Part shown: positions 1-8,064 of the stretch, piece by piece
Position numbering within the stretch: position 1 is the first letter of the stretch
How the letters are laid out: each line of letters opens with the position of its first letter
NCBI GenBank assembly: GCA_030604405.1
Contig: JAUVVY010000028.1
Coordinates: forward strand, 1-54,150
DNA: 54,150 nt
From: a bacterium
GTDB taxonomy: Bacteria > Armatimonadota > Zipacnadia > Zipacnadales > UBA11051
Reading direction: 5' to 3'
Position numbers and translations under genes: made by a program
Notes under the pieces: model-generated
Databases searched by the model: none
Told to the model about the DNA's origin: nothing
Seen by the model: the letters and a program-made list of their open reading frames with translations, nothing else

Positions 1-64
1 CATCGGCGGCATCCTTGGCGAGCTCGGCATTGAATGTTGCTGCATTTAAGCCTGTGTTCGCCAT
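1..64 (-). CDS. N-terminal fragment of an unidentified, probably element-borne protein
   Basis: ATG is at 64 on the minus strand; 21 codons are visible before the contig ends, reading MANTGLNAATFNAELAKDAA then D. The same gene start is present at 54092-54150 on the plus strand. A strong purine-rich ribosome site (AGAGGGGG) lies just upstream. Because it starts about 50 bases inside an IS-like end and occurs at both contig ends, a transposase is the likeliest product, but the short fragment shows no recognisable motif and I do not assign a family. Confidence 0.5.
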   Translation of the reverse strand, partial: MANTGLNAATFNAELAKDAAD

Positions 65-114
65 ATGCCCCCTCTTATCTTGCTTCTACCAACAATTTTT
101 TGCATAACTACAGT
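1..114 (-). mobile_element. End of an IS-like element (left contig end)
   Basis: Positions 6-114 are the exact reverse complement of 54042-54150 (109 bases, no mismatch). The element end, read on the minus strand from 114, begins ACTGTAGTTATGCAAAAAAT; about 50 bases later there is a ribosome site (AGAGGGGG) and an ATG. A short terminal inverted repeat followed closely by a gene start is the usual layout of an insertion sequence. Related ends flank or border non-coding repeats at 37749-38045, 42468-42861, 48910-48929 and 51239-51258. The rest of the element lies outside the window, so family and length cannot be read. Confidence 0.6.
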
Positions 115-179
115 TCCAGCCCGAGTCCGTTGCCGTTGTCCCCTCTCCCTGCGGAAGAGGGGAATTGAAGGGGTGAGGG
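115..179. repeat. Half of hairpin repeat A plus a REP-like C/G-run palindrome
   Basis: Directly after the IS-like end, 115-136 reads TCCAGCCCGAGTCCGTTGCC, the right half of the dispersed hairpin repeat seen whole at 48807 and 49901. At 140-179 follows a C-run/G-run palindrome (CCCCTCT ... AGAGGGG, then GGGGTGAGGG), a type widely scattered in bacterial intergenic DNA. The rest of this gap, 180-324, shows only a GGGTACCCGCGCC segment at about 218-230 like those in the repeats at 10009 and 42717, and the ribosome site of the next gene. Confidence 0.5.
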
Positions 180-324
180 CGCCTTTGCCGCGTAGTTCGG
201 TCTGCCCCAAACATCATCCCGTCGGGTACCCGCGCCCCGGCAGTTACTTCGCAGTAGGAATCCGCAGCTTCTTGGCGAAATCTCCCATAGACTTGAGCGC
301 AAGTGAATTACTGAAAGAGGGAAA

Positions 325-3300
325 ATGAGACCATTAAAGCGGGTTGTGATCATCTCATTGCTCAGCACACTGATTGCACCACTGCTTGCCCAGGACATCT
401 TGTGGCAGGCCGACTTCAGCCTTCCCAACGGCGGCTTTGACACATACCATAAAGACGGCGGCGGGGTTACTATCGAGAAAGCCGAGCTTGACGGCACGCC
501 GGTGGTCGTCGCAAAAACGCCGGGCAAGCAGCCGCTCGAAGGTGTTCGCATATCGGCCTCGAATTTGCCCCCTGGCCGGCTTTGCACCTTTACCGCCGAG
601 GTGCGCGGCCAGGGCGATGTGTGGCTGATAGCGTATTCGAGCAACGGCTGGCTCTACAGTCCACATACCGTCAAGCTCACCGACCGGTGGCAGGAGATTA
701 CGCTGACCAAGCCGCTGGGCCTGGACAACGCCGGCGTGTCCGTATGCCTGCTCACCAAAGACATCGGGCCCTTGCACGTGCAGATCAAGTCCTTGCGGGC
801 TCGTCCCGAGCTTACACCGCAGGTATGGGATCGAGAGGTTCCGCCGGTGCGGTTCGAGGCCGAGGAGTTCTCCGTTCACGCCAACAAGATTGTGGAGCAT
901 GTGGGTGCGTCTGGCGGGAAAGTCGTAACAGATGCCAGGCACATGTACCTGCGCGGTATCCCCTGTCCGCGCACCAGCAAGCCGATCTACGTGTATCTGC
1001 GCGCCAAGATGCCGGAAAACGAGGGCTACTTTGCCGTGATGAGCACGGCCGGCAGCGCGACGCAACGCCTTAACAGAATGCACGGAGAGTTGACGAAGGA
1101 CTGGCAGTGGGTCAGCGACAAGCCGTTCGCCCCGGCGATGGTAGGCGACACCTTCAACATCGAGTACTTTGGGCCCAAAGCTGCGCGCGAACCTGCACAG
1201 GTGGACTATGTCGTGGTGACCACCAACTCCGATCCAACTGCCGAACAGCTTGGCAGTGCAGCAACAGTCCGCCTATCTGGTGAAGCGTTGTTCGGCGTCA
1301 GCCGTGCCCAGCAGCCGCCCGTGCTCGACGGCAAGGGGGATGACCCGTGCTGGGCGGACGCACCGGCGCTCAACAATTTCGTGCGCCGGGGCACTTTCCA
1401 CCCGGCCGAGCAGCCTTCGCAGATGCATTTCTGCTACGATGATGATAACCTCTATTGGTTCTTCCGAGGCGAGGAGCCGGTGCTGCGCCATGCGCTCAAT
1501 CAGTTGCATGAGTTCAAGAAAAACGTCACAAACCGCGATGGGAATGTCTGGAAAGACGATTGTATTTTCCTGATCGCCGACCCCGACGAACGCGGCCAGC
1601 ACATCTTCGACGTTGCGCTAAATGCCCTGGGCACCGTGGCCGACGCGCGTATAACCGGCGAGGACCTCTGGAGCAGTCGCGAACCTGATTTCAACGCCGA
1701 TATAGAATCCGTCTCCGCCATAGGCGAGGGCTATTGGACCGTGGAGGCCCGCATCGGATTTGCCAGTCTGGGTGTGCAGGCTCCCAAGCCGGGGGATGAT
1801 TGGCGGGCGATAGTAGGGCGCATCGAGCAGGCCGACAAGGAAACGAGCAGTTGGAACCTGTGCACGATCGGCTTCCACGACCCGACGGCTTTTGCGCGCA
1901 TGGAGTTCCTCGAAACGGGTGTAGGAGCGACCGTCGGCATACCCCCGCGTTTGCAGTTGGGAGACAACCCGTTCACAGCCACAGTGACCGCAAGCGGCGC
2001 GCCGGCGGGCTATTATCTCTACTCGCGCCTCGCCCACCAGGCCGGCTTTGCTGACAGTTGGACTTACATTCAGAGCGCGGCAGAGCCCGTGCCGACCGAA
2101 GCCGCCCTCCACATAGCCAGCGAGGGCGACGTAAAGCTCGGCTACGGCGTGCTGGATGCTGTCAGCCTACGGCCTCTGCTTCTTTCGCCCGCCTATCCCC
2201 GCAGCGTGAAATCCTCGGTCGCGGAGGTGCGCATTGACAGCGCAGGCCCGTATCGTCTCTACCTCAACAGTGTCGAAATAGCCTCTGGCGCATCCAGTAA
2301 GCCCGATACGCCAATCAAGGCCTTCCTGCAAAAGGGCGTCAACGCCTTTGGCCTGGCCCTGGAAAAGGGCACTGCGAAAATCGCGATCGGTGCCGGCGGA
2401 TTGACAGTAACCGGGGCTGGAGGCTGGCGCCTGGCACCGGACGACGTGGCAGACTTTTCCGCGCCGACGATTGACCCCAAAGACTGGCAGCCGGCCCCGG
2501 TTCAGAATGGCGATGACGGCTCCAATATAGGTAACCCGGATGGCCCGTCCCGCGTGCGCCTTTCCATATTGTGGGAAGACACCCGCATTTTCCCGAATCC
2601 GATGCCCGCCCTATATGTCGCCCGAGGGAGCAATCAGCATTTCACGGTCGCTGCCCGTGGCCTGCCCGGCCACCGCCTCCAAGGTTACCGCTGTCATCTC
2701 GCCCTGCCGCCCGAGCTGCAACTCGTCGGCGTCACCGGCTACTATGGCGTGCGCGAGACGCAGCCGAAATATGCTGTGACGGAAGCCGGGGAGTCGGAGT
2801 ACGATGGCGATAAGTATCGTCACTATGTCATCGCGACGGAGCAGCCGATCCGGTATCGGGACAAGGTGCGCATACTGGAGCTTTTCAACGTGTTCATCAA
2901 GTATGATGATACTGCCGGTGAACCCGAAGATCGCGACTACCCGATCTACTTCGGTGCGGAGGCGCTGGACGGTAACATCATCGAGGCAATGCGCCCGTTT
3001 GCGGTACGCATACTTCCCCCGCTGCAAGGCAAACAGCCCCAGCAGCTTGTCTGGCAGTTGTGGGGCAGTTTCTTCGGCAGCATCAACAAGCCAGAGATGA
3101 AGCAGACAACCATGCAGACAATGCAGCAGGCCGGGTTCAACAATCTGGTCTCCGGGGACCGCGAGTCCAGTGACTTCGGAGATCCGCTTGCCATTGACAA
3201 TGTGATGGCTATCAACTTCGAGCCGTGGTCTATTAACATGGCGGCGTGGCTCGAGCAGCATCCTGATGACGCCCTCACTGATAATAAGGGCGAGCAGAGC

Positions 3301-4242
3301 GAAAAGTACGTATGTACGTCGGTTCTGCTTGGTGGTGCCGCATCGTACATTGAGCAGGCCTTGCAGGAAAAGATTGCCGAAAGGAAGTCGGACTACGTCA
3401 CGTGGGATTTCGAGTCCGGCGTGACGACCGGATACCTGTCTTGCTACTGCCCGCGCTGCCTCAAAGAATTCCGCGAATTCGCCAAGATCGGCGCCGATAT
3501 CGAGCTCTCGCCCGATGTAATCGAGAGCGATCACCTCGCGCAGTGGATCGGGTTCATGGACCTGCGGATGGCGAAGATGGCGAAGATGTTCAAGACCATC
3601 GTCAATTCGGCAGACCCACCGGCGAAACTCATGATCTATAGCGGCTACCACTCGGAGGACACCAAATGGCGCTATGGCGTGGACTGGCAGATGATCGGCG
3701 ACTTGCAGGCTACCGACGTAGCTATGTGCGGTTATGGCCGTGACTATGAATGGGTGCGGGCCACTGTTGAGGCGCTGCAGGGCATCCCGCTGGTGTGCGG
3801 CAAGATTATGCACCCTTATGACCGCAACAGCGACGACATACTCGCACCGGCGACAAAGGCGATTCTGCTGCGACGGCTCTTCGACAGCACCGGCGGCGTA
3901 CTCGTCTATGACCGCATGCCGATGGCGGGGCGCTCCTGGCAGGCCAGCGCCGAGGCCTCGCGCCTGGCTGCCGCGTATGAAGAGGTCTTCCTCAAGGGTG
4001 AGTTTGTCGAGGTGCCGGGCGTGTCGGCTTCCGTGGACTGGCTTGGTGCGCGCAAGCACGGCAATACTCTCCTGGTTGCCGTCATGAACGCAACCAGCCA
4101 GGAGAAGAGCTACAGCTTCGCCCTGCCCGAAGGTTACGCCAGGGCCGTCGAGTTCTACAGTGCAGAGGCGGTCTCCGCCGGGGAGATACTGCAGCTCGAA
4201 TTACCGCCCGGCGCAGCACGCGTATATGTATTGACAGAATAG
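325..4242 (+). CDS. Large secreted glycoside-hydrolase-like protein with carbohydrate-binding modules
   Basis: 1305 residues with a signal peptide (about 1-22, LLA^QD), so exported. Visible modules: an N-terminal beta-sandwich-like part (24-170); a CBM6/35-like stretch starting RFEAEEF near 176; a CBM9-like module at about 325-525 (PPVLDGKGDDPCW, then the CYDDDNLYWFFRG strand pattern); beta-rich linkers; and a C-terminal TIM-barrel-like domain at about 905-1220 followed by a small beta domain. The barrel has a Cys cluster C1040-Y-C1042-P-R-C1045 like those in beta-galactosidase-like and related barrel enzymes of this kind of bacterium. A GAGGG ribosome site precedes the ATG. The PIG-L deacetylase starts 12 bases after the stop, so both may act on one glycan. 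Substrate and catalytic acids cannot be read; glycosidase activity is inferred from fold resemblance. Confidence 0.7.
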   Translation: MRPLKRVVIISLLSTLIAPLLAQDILWQADFSLPNGGFDTYHKDGGGVTIEKAELDGTPVVVAKTPGKQPLEGVRISASNLPPGRLCTFTAEVRGQGDVWLIAYSSNGWLYSPHTVKLTDRWQEITLTKPLGLDNAGVSVCLLTKDIGPLHVQIKSLRARPELTPQVWDREVPPVRFEAEEFSVHANKIVEHVGASGGKVVTDARHMYLRGIPCPRTSKPIYVYLRAKMPENEGYFAVMSTAGSATQRLNRMHGELTKDWQWVSDKPFAPAMVGDTFNIEYFGPKAAREPAQVDYVVVTTNSDPTAEQLGSAATVRLSGEALFGVSRAQQPPVLDGKGDDPCWADAPALNNFVRRGTFHPAEQPSQMHFCYDDDNLYWFFRGEEPVLRHALNQLHEFKKNVTNRDGNVWKDDCIFLIADPDERGQHIFDVALNALGTVADARITGEDLWSSREPDFNADIESVSAIGEGYWTVEARIGFASLGVQAPKPGDDWRAIVGRIEQADKETSSWNLCTIGFHDPTAFARMEFLETGVGATVGIPPRLQLGDNPFTATVTASGAPAGYYLYSRLAHQAGFADSWTYIQSAAEPVPTEAALHIASEGDVKLGYGVLDAVSLRPLLLSPAYPRSVKSSVAEVRIDSAGPYRLYLNSVEIASGASSKPDTPIKAFLQKGVNAFGLALEKGTAKIAIGAGGLTVTGAGGWRLAPDDVADFSAPTIDPKDWQPAPVQNGDDGSNIGNPDGPSRVRLSILWEDTRIFPNPMPALYVARGSNQHFTVAARGLPGHRLQGYRCHLALPPELQLVGVTGYYGVRETQPKYAVTEAGESEYDGDKYRHYVIATEQPIRYRDKVRILELFNVFIKYDDTAGEPEDRDYPIYFGAEALDGNIIEAMRPFAVRILPPLQGKQPQQLVWQLWGSFFGSINKPEMKQTTMQTMQQAGFNNLVSGDRESSDFGDPLAIDNVMAINFEPWSINMAAWLEQHPDDALTDNKGEQSEKYVCTSVLLGGAASYIEQALQEKIAERKSDYVTWDFESGVTTGYLSCYCPRCLKEFREFAKIGADIELSPDVIESDHLAQWIGFMDLRMAKMAKMFKTIVNSADPPAKLMIYSGYHSEDTKWRYGVDWQMIGDLQATDVAMCGYGRDYEWVRATVEALQGIPLVCGKIMHPYDRNSDDILAPATKAILLRRLFDSTGGVLVYDRMPMAGRSWQASAEASRLAAAYEEVFLKGEFVEVPGVSASVDWLGARKHGNTLLVAVMNATSQEKSYSFALPEGYARAVEFYSAEAVSAGEILQLELPPGAARVYVLTE

Positions 4243-4254
4243 GAGAATGTGCAG

Positions 4255-4938
4255 ATGAACTACGAGCGCATCCTGGTTTTCGGGGCCCATCCCGATGATG
4301 AGCAGACGATGGCCGGCACCATGGCAGAGATGGCCGACCGGGGCGTGGAAGTATATGTGGCGATATTCACCGACGGGCGCGAGGGCTATCCGGAGCCGTG
4401 GATGAAGGACAAGATCGTTGAAATGCGCCGGGCCGAGGGAGAAGCCAGCGACCGCGTTCTGGGCGTCAAAGAGCGCGTTCGTTTCGATCGCCCTGACACC
4501 GCCCTGGTCAATGACTCAGAGACCTTCAAGGCAACGATTGCGGTAATTCGGCGGATACGCCCGCACGCCATCTTCAACCACGGCCCGCACGACCGCAACC
4601 GCGATCACACCGCTGCCAGCGCAATAGTCCTGGAGGCTGCCTGGCAGGCGGGCGAGCCGGTCTGCGCGGAACTCGGCGAGCCGTGGTACGCGCCGCATCT
4701 GTTCTACTACAAGGGAGTGGCCGACCGGGAACCGGACCTGCTATACGACATCACCGGCTATGCGCATAAATACCTCGAAAGCCGGGCCACGCAGACATCG
4801 CAGCACACGCTGTTTGGGAAAACGGCGGGGGAATTTGCGGAAGAGGTGGCGCGGATCAAAGCGGAAAATCCCTCCGCACAGGATCGCTTCTGGCTCACCG
4901 GGCGCACTCCGTTGCGGGACTTTCCGGATGTGAAATAG
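4255..4938 (+). CDS. PIG-L/LmbE family deacetylase
   Basis: 227 residues. The family zinc motif is intact: H12-P-D-D15-E, and the second site H112-DRNR-D-H118. Members are zinc-dependent N-deacetylases of GlcNAc-containing lipids, mycothiol/bacillithiol precursors or antibiotics. I chose ATG 4255 because AGGAGA lies 8 bases before it; the in-frame GTG at 4249 is only 2 bases from that site. It follows the secreted glycosidase-like gene by 12 bases, so the two are probably co-transcribed. There is no signal peptide, so it acts in the cytoplasm. The exact substrate is unknown; a sugar amide is likely. Confidence 0.88.
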   Translation: MNYERILVFGAHPDDEQTMAGTMAEMADRGVEVYVAIFTDGREGYPEPWMKDKIVEMRRAEGEASDRVLGVKERVRFDRPDTALVNDSETFKATIAVIRRIRPHAIFNHGPHDRNRDHTAASAIVLEAAWQAGEPVCAELGEPWYAPHLFYYKGVADREPDLLYDITGYAHKYLESRATQTSQHTLFGKTAGEFAEEVARIKAENPSAQDRFWLTGRTPLRDFPDVK

Positions 4939-5030
4939 CCCCCCCGATTATCGGCACTGCTGGCGAGACGCTGATGAAACGAAAGCGATTTGGAAGTCAG
5001 CCGACCGAGAAAACGTGCACAGAGCAACGA

Positions 5031-5066
5031 ACAGGCGGCGCTCTTCCGGCAGCGCCGCCTTGTTGA
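5031..5066. terminator. Bidirectional Rho-independent-type hairpin between convergent genes
   Basis: Perfect 9-base stem GGCGGCGCT (5034-5042) / AGCGCCGCC (5051-5059) with an 8-base loop, followed by TTGTTGATT and preceded by AACGAACA. It sits between the stops of the convergent PIG-L gene (4938) and PDZ gene (5105). The T-tract is short, so efficiency is uncertain. Confidence 0.6.
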
Positions 5067-5104
5067 TTGCGCATGGAATCGCCTCGCCGTCTCCGGCTGA
5101 GTTC

Positions 5105-5845
5105 TCAGGGCGCGCGAGGAGGCGCAGGTATCAGCATCCCCTCTGGCGGCGGACGCGGGGGCGGAGGTCCCATCATCCCCGGCGGTGGTGGCGGTGGAAT
5201 CAGATGGACGGCGTTGATCTGTTCCAACGTCTCGGCATCCAGCTTGAATAAAACGTTGCCGGTGAGGATGTAGAGATAGCCCTGGTCAATTAGCATGACC
5301 GGCTGGGGCTGGGGCATCATGCCCATCATTGGTCCCATCATCCCGCCTGGCCCACCCGGCATTTGTCCCATCATCCCACCTCGGCGGCCCGGCCTTTGCC
5401 CCATGAAGTCGGGGGGCACACCTACTCTTATGTTGTCTCTAACTATGCCCACTTCAAGGAGGTCATCCTCGCCTTCGCGCACAAGGGTGAACTTGACTTC
5501 GGTGCCTTCCTCGCCGCGGATTCGTTCTACAACTTCTTTCAAGGTAAGGTCCTCCACCGGTTCGCCGTCAATTTCCAGGATGCGGTCGCCGGGCCGGATA
5601 CCCGCCTTCTCAGCCGGCGTGCCAGGAATCACCGCACTGATGATGATCTGTTCTTCGTTGGTCTCCCCGTCAACCTCCACACTCAAGACCGCTCCTATGC
5701 CGGCAAAGCCTGGTGGATGTCGGCCTGCGTCATCGCCGAAGATTTCGAACCTCGGCGGCTGCGCGCTGGCCGCACACACCCCGATGAGCAGCAGCACCAG
5801 AGACGCAAGCACAGCCATGCGAATGTCACGGACCCAGATATTCAT
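5105..5845 (-). CDS. Secreted PDZ-domain protein with Met/Gly/Pro-rich tail, no protease domain
   Basis: 246 residues from ATG 5845, which has AGGAGGG six bases upstream; the alternative ATG at 5851 touches that site. A signal peptide (hydrophobic stretch ending ...GVCAASA) is followed by one PDZ domain at about 45-125, with the carboxylate-loop and GDRILEIDGEPV-type core of CtpA/DegP-like PDZs. Next come a Met-Gly-Pro-rich linker and a segment YLYILTGNVLFKLDAETLE, then a proline-rich end. No catalytic Ser/Lys or His/Asp/Ser triad is present, so it is not a protease by itself; it may bind peptide C-termini in the periplasm. It lies 14 bases downstream of the isomerase gene on the same strand, so they probably share a transcript. 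Function unknown. Confidence 0.72.
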   Translation of the reverse strand: MNIWVRDIRMAVLASLVLLLIGVCAASAQPPRFEIFGDDAGRHPPGFAGIGAVLSVEVDGETNEEQIIISAVIPGTPAEKAGIRPGDRILEIDGEPVEDLTLKEVVERIRGEEGTEVKFTLVREGEDDLLEVGIVRDNIRVGVPPDFMGQRPGRRGGMMGQMPGGPGGMMGPMMGMMPQPQPVMLIDQGYLYILTGNVLFKLDAETLEQINAVHLIPPPPPPGMMGPPPPRPPPEGMLIPAPPRAP

Positions 5846-5859
5846 GATCATCCCTCCTG

Positions 5860-6654
5860 CTACAGGTTGTCGAGCAAACGCTGCAGGTACTCAAGATTAT
5901 AAGCGCCCGCCGCCATCGGGTCATCTGTGGCGGGGGTCTCCAGAACCAAATAGCCATCATAGCCGATCCCGACCAGTGCCTTCATGCACGCCTCGATCGG
6001 AACGGTGCCCGCGCCGAGCAGGTCGCCTTCGCGGTCCTTGACGTGCACGATGCGGATAAGTTCACCCAACTGCTCGATTTCCCCGACCGGGTCATTGTCA
6101 AACGCTACTGCGTTGCCGATGTCGTAATAGACGCCGACAGCGGGGGAGTCTATTCCTAGAGCAAGCTGCAGTAGGTTGGCGGCTGATTTGCCGCAGCCGC
6201 GCCCCACATTCTCCAGGCAGTACTGTACCCCGAGGTCTTCAGCTACCGGCGCCACTGCAGATATCTCCTCGATCCAGCGCCGGCTGCACTCGTCATGATC
6301 CACTTCATCGCCGCCCGGAGTAACAGGCAGCAGCATCCACTGCGCGCCCAGCTCGGTAGCAAAGGCGGTGGAGGTGGTTGTCAGCTCGCTTGCCTCGGCG
6401 CGGACGTACTCATCCCGGCTCGCCGGGCTAATCTCCCAGAACGCGCCCAGGCACAGCGACGCTATCTCGCAGTCATTGTCTCTGGACGCATCATACAGAC
6501 TGCTGCGGCCTTCGGCTTGCCACATGATGGTCTCGGCGTAGTCCGCGCCGATGTCCAACTCCACGCTGTCGTAGCCGAGTTTGGCAGCGGCTTCGATTGC
6601 CGCCAGCGGGTCCATACCCAATGATCCATTTCTGATACCGATTTTCAAGAGCAC
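5860..6654 (-). CDS. Sugar phosphate isomerase/epimerase (xylose isomerase-like TIM barrel)
   Basis: About 264 residues, matching AP-endonuclease-2/xylose-isomerase-like barrels in length and pattern. Probable metal ligands sit at the ends of strands: Glu in CLENVG, Asp in YYDIGNA, His/Asp in HVKDREGD, Glu in LVLETP. Such enzymes isomerise or epimerise free or phosphorylated sugars in the cytoplasm. The start is ambiguous: GTG at 6654 has AGGAGG only three bases upstream, while TTG at 6648 is nine bases from it and may be the true start. The PDZ gene follows closely. A second, diverged barrel of this family lies at 27886-28794. Substrate not predictable. Confidence 0.82.
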   Translation of the reverse strand: MLLKIGIRNGSLGMDPLAAIEAAAKLGYDSVELDIGADYAETIMWQAEGRSSLYDASRDNDCEIASLCLGAFWEISPASRDEYVRAEASELTTTSTAFATELGAQWMLLPVTPGGDEVDHDECSRRWIEEISAVAPVAEDLGVQYCLENVGRGCGKSAANLLQLALGIDSPAVGVYYDIGNAVAFDNDPVGEIEQLGELIRIVHVKDREGDLLGAGTVPIEACMKALVGIGYDGYLVLETPATDDPMAAGAYNLEYLQRLLDNL

Positions 6655-7207
6655 TTTCCTCCTCGATATTGCACATTTTGCCGGCGCCGAGGTCAGATGT
6701 GTCTCCGGCCGCTTGCCGGATCTTCACAGCCGCCATCGCCCGGAGAAGGTGTGCGTCGTCGCCTTCAACGTTTGAGGCCACGGCTGCACAACTTCGCGCA
6801 CCATCGGCCGCTTTGATGACTTGGCATCTGTGTATCAGCAGCACTCGAACGATAACTTTCGTCCAGCACTGCCCTGTTCCCTCCCCGGCGCAGTGGAATA
6901 AGGGATTGTATGGGTGCCCTGCTTGAAGCAGCCGATCATCGCTCCACTGTTGCTACACCCAGATTCCGCGGGCATCGGCGCTGATAGAATCCTTCGCTGA
7001 CAACTGAGAACAGGCGAGGCACGAAGAGGGGCGCTGTTGTGCGTTCGGTTCAAACAGCAACTATTGCAATAATGGCTGCAGCTTGATACAATTGTTTCTA
7101 CGTAACGAGACTGTTGCAAAAGCCCATTGACAGAGTGGGGGGGGAGAAGGGAGGTAGAATACTATTTGTTGGGTAGTCAAGTCAAACCACAGAGAGAAGG
7201 TGTCGTG
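6655..7207. other. Divergent intergenic region
   Basis: 553 bases between the divergent isomerase gene and the pilin-like gene. It holds the AGGAGG of the isomerase at its left edge and the pilin promoter at 7064-7092. In 6670-7060 I see no gene, repeat or strong hairpin; the short open frames there have no ribosome site or recognisable product. Confidence 0.5.
7064..7092 (+). promoter_or_regulatory. Sigma-70-type promoter of the pilin-like gene
   Basis: TTGCAA (7064-7069), a 17-base spacer, TACAAT (7087-7092). Start of transcription would be near 7099, giving a leader of about 109 bases before ATG 7208. This is one of the two best -35/-10 matches noticed in the window. Confidence 0.65.
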
Positions 7208-7918
7208 ATGAGAAAGGGATTTACGCTTATTGAACTTCTGGTGGTAATCGCGATAATCGCGATCCTGGCAGCTATTCTATTCCCGGTGTTTGCCCGGGCC
7301 AGGGAAAAGGCTCGCCAGAGCACCTGCCTGTCAAATGTCAAGCAGTTGATGCTAGGTGTGAAGATGTACATATCAGACTACGATGAGACATTGCCGCAGG
7401 CATTCATTCTTGCACCAAGCTGGGATCCACCCGGCGGCGGGCCTGCCGTTACGGTAGGCGGCATGCCGTGGCCGGTGTGCATCCACCCCTATCTGAAGAA
7501 CTTTCAGATTCTTAACTGCCCGTCTGTCAGCAAGGCCTGGGACGGTACCGAGTCTGGCGTCCCCAGTGATGGGGTGGGCGTCCATAGCATTTCTTATGCA
7601 ATGAATATGCACTGCGCGGGTATCGCAGAGGCCAAAGTCAACTTCGTAGCTGAGACCATGTTCCTGGCGGACGCTGAGGGCGGCGATGACGACTGGAATC
7701 CTACCAACGGCGAGGCTATGGGGCTTGACCCCAGCGCCGGTCTCAGCTTCGACAGCATTCCTCCGCGCCACAATGAGGGCGCTAACGTCGGCTTTTGTGA
7801 CGGGCATGGCAAGTGGCGCAAGATCAGCGATATCCCGCCTGACATCACCTACGTCTCCGGCGACGACACCACCGGCAGTCGCTTCTGGCAGCCCGCGTAT
7901 GATGGTGCCCGCCCGTAA
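7208..7918 (+). CDS. Type IV pilin/pseudopilin-like protein (H-X9-DG class)
   Basis: 236 residues from ATG 7208, with GAGAAGG seven bases upstream; the frame is open further upstream but without a start that fits. MRKG^FTLIELLVV is a class III prepilin signal: basic leader, Gly before the cut, Phe1, Glu5, then a long hydrophobic helix. The body has the SNVKQL...Y..DYDETLP pattern and ends with [12 protein letters not shown], an exact prepilin-type H-X9-DG signature. Processing by a prepilin peptidase (not in the window) is expected. Such proteins are numerous in Armatimonadota and Planctomycetota; their role (surface fibre, minor pseudopilin or anchored sensor) is unresolved. It has its own promoter and terminator. 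Confidence 0.9.
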   Translation: MRKGFTLIELLVVIAIIAILAAILFPVFARAREKARQSTCLSNVKQLMLGVKMYISDYDETLPQAFILAPSWDPPGGGPAVTVGGMPWPVCIHPYLKNFQILNCPSVSKAWDGTESGVPSDGVGVHSISYAMNMHCAGIAEAKVNFVAETMFLADAEGGDDDWNPTNGEAMGLDPSAGLSFDSIPPRHNEGANVGFCDGHGKWRKISDIPPDITYVSGDDTTGSRFWQPAYDGARP

Positions 7919-7945
7919 CTCGGAGCCCACAACGCACCCCACTGA

Positions 7946-7977
7946 GCCGACCCCACACGGGGCCGGCTTCTTTTCTT
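7946..7977 (+). terminator. Rho-independent terminator after the pilin-like gene
   Basis: Stem GCCGACCCC (7946-7954) / GGGGCCGGC (7959-7967) with loop ACAC and one mismatch, followed by TTCTTTTCTT. It lies 28 bases after the stop codon at 7918. Confidence 0.8.
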
Positions 7978-8064
7978 AGTGCTGGCCTCCGTTGGTGCGA
8001 TTCACTCACCAGCCGTAGCACAGGCATGTGGCTCTCGTCACTTTCCTGACTCTTCCAATGCCTG

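Noticed and set aside
1-64. Naming the IS family of the terminal element
   Set aside because: Only about 20 residues and one end are visible; no motif allows a family call.
2611-4059. Long minus-strand frame (482 codons) opposite the glycosidase-like gene
   Set aside because: Shadow of the real plus-strand gene: no ribosome site, no domain pattern, composition typical of an antisense frame.
7127-7160. TTGACA ... TAGAAT as pilin promoter
   Set aside because: The spacer is 22 bases; the 17-base-spaced pair at 7064-7092 is far better.
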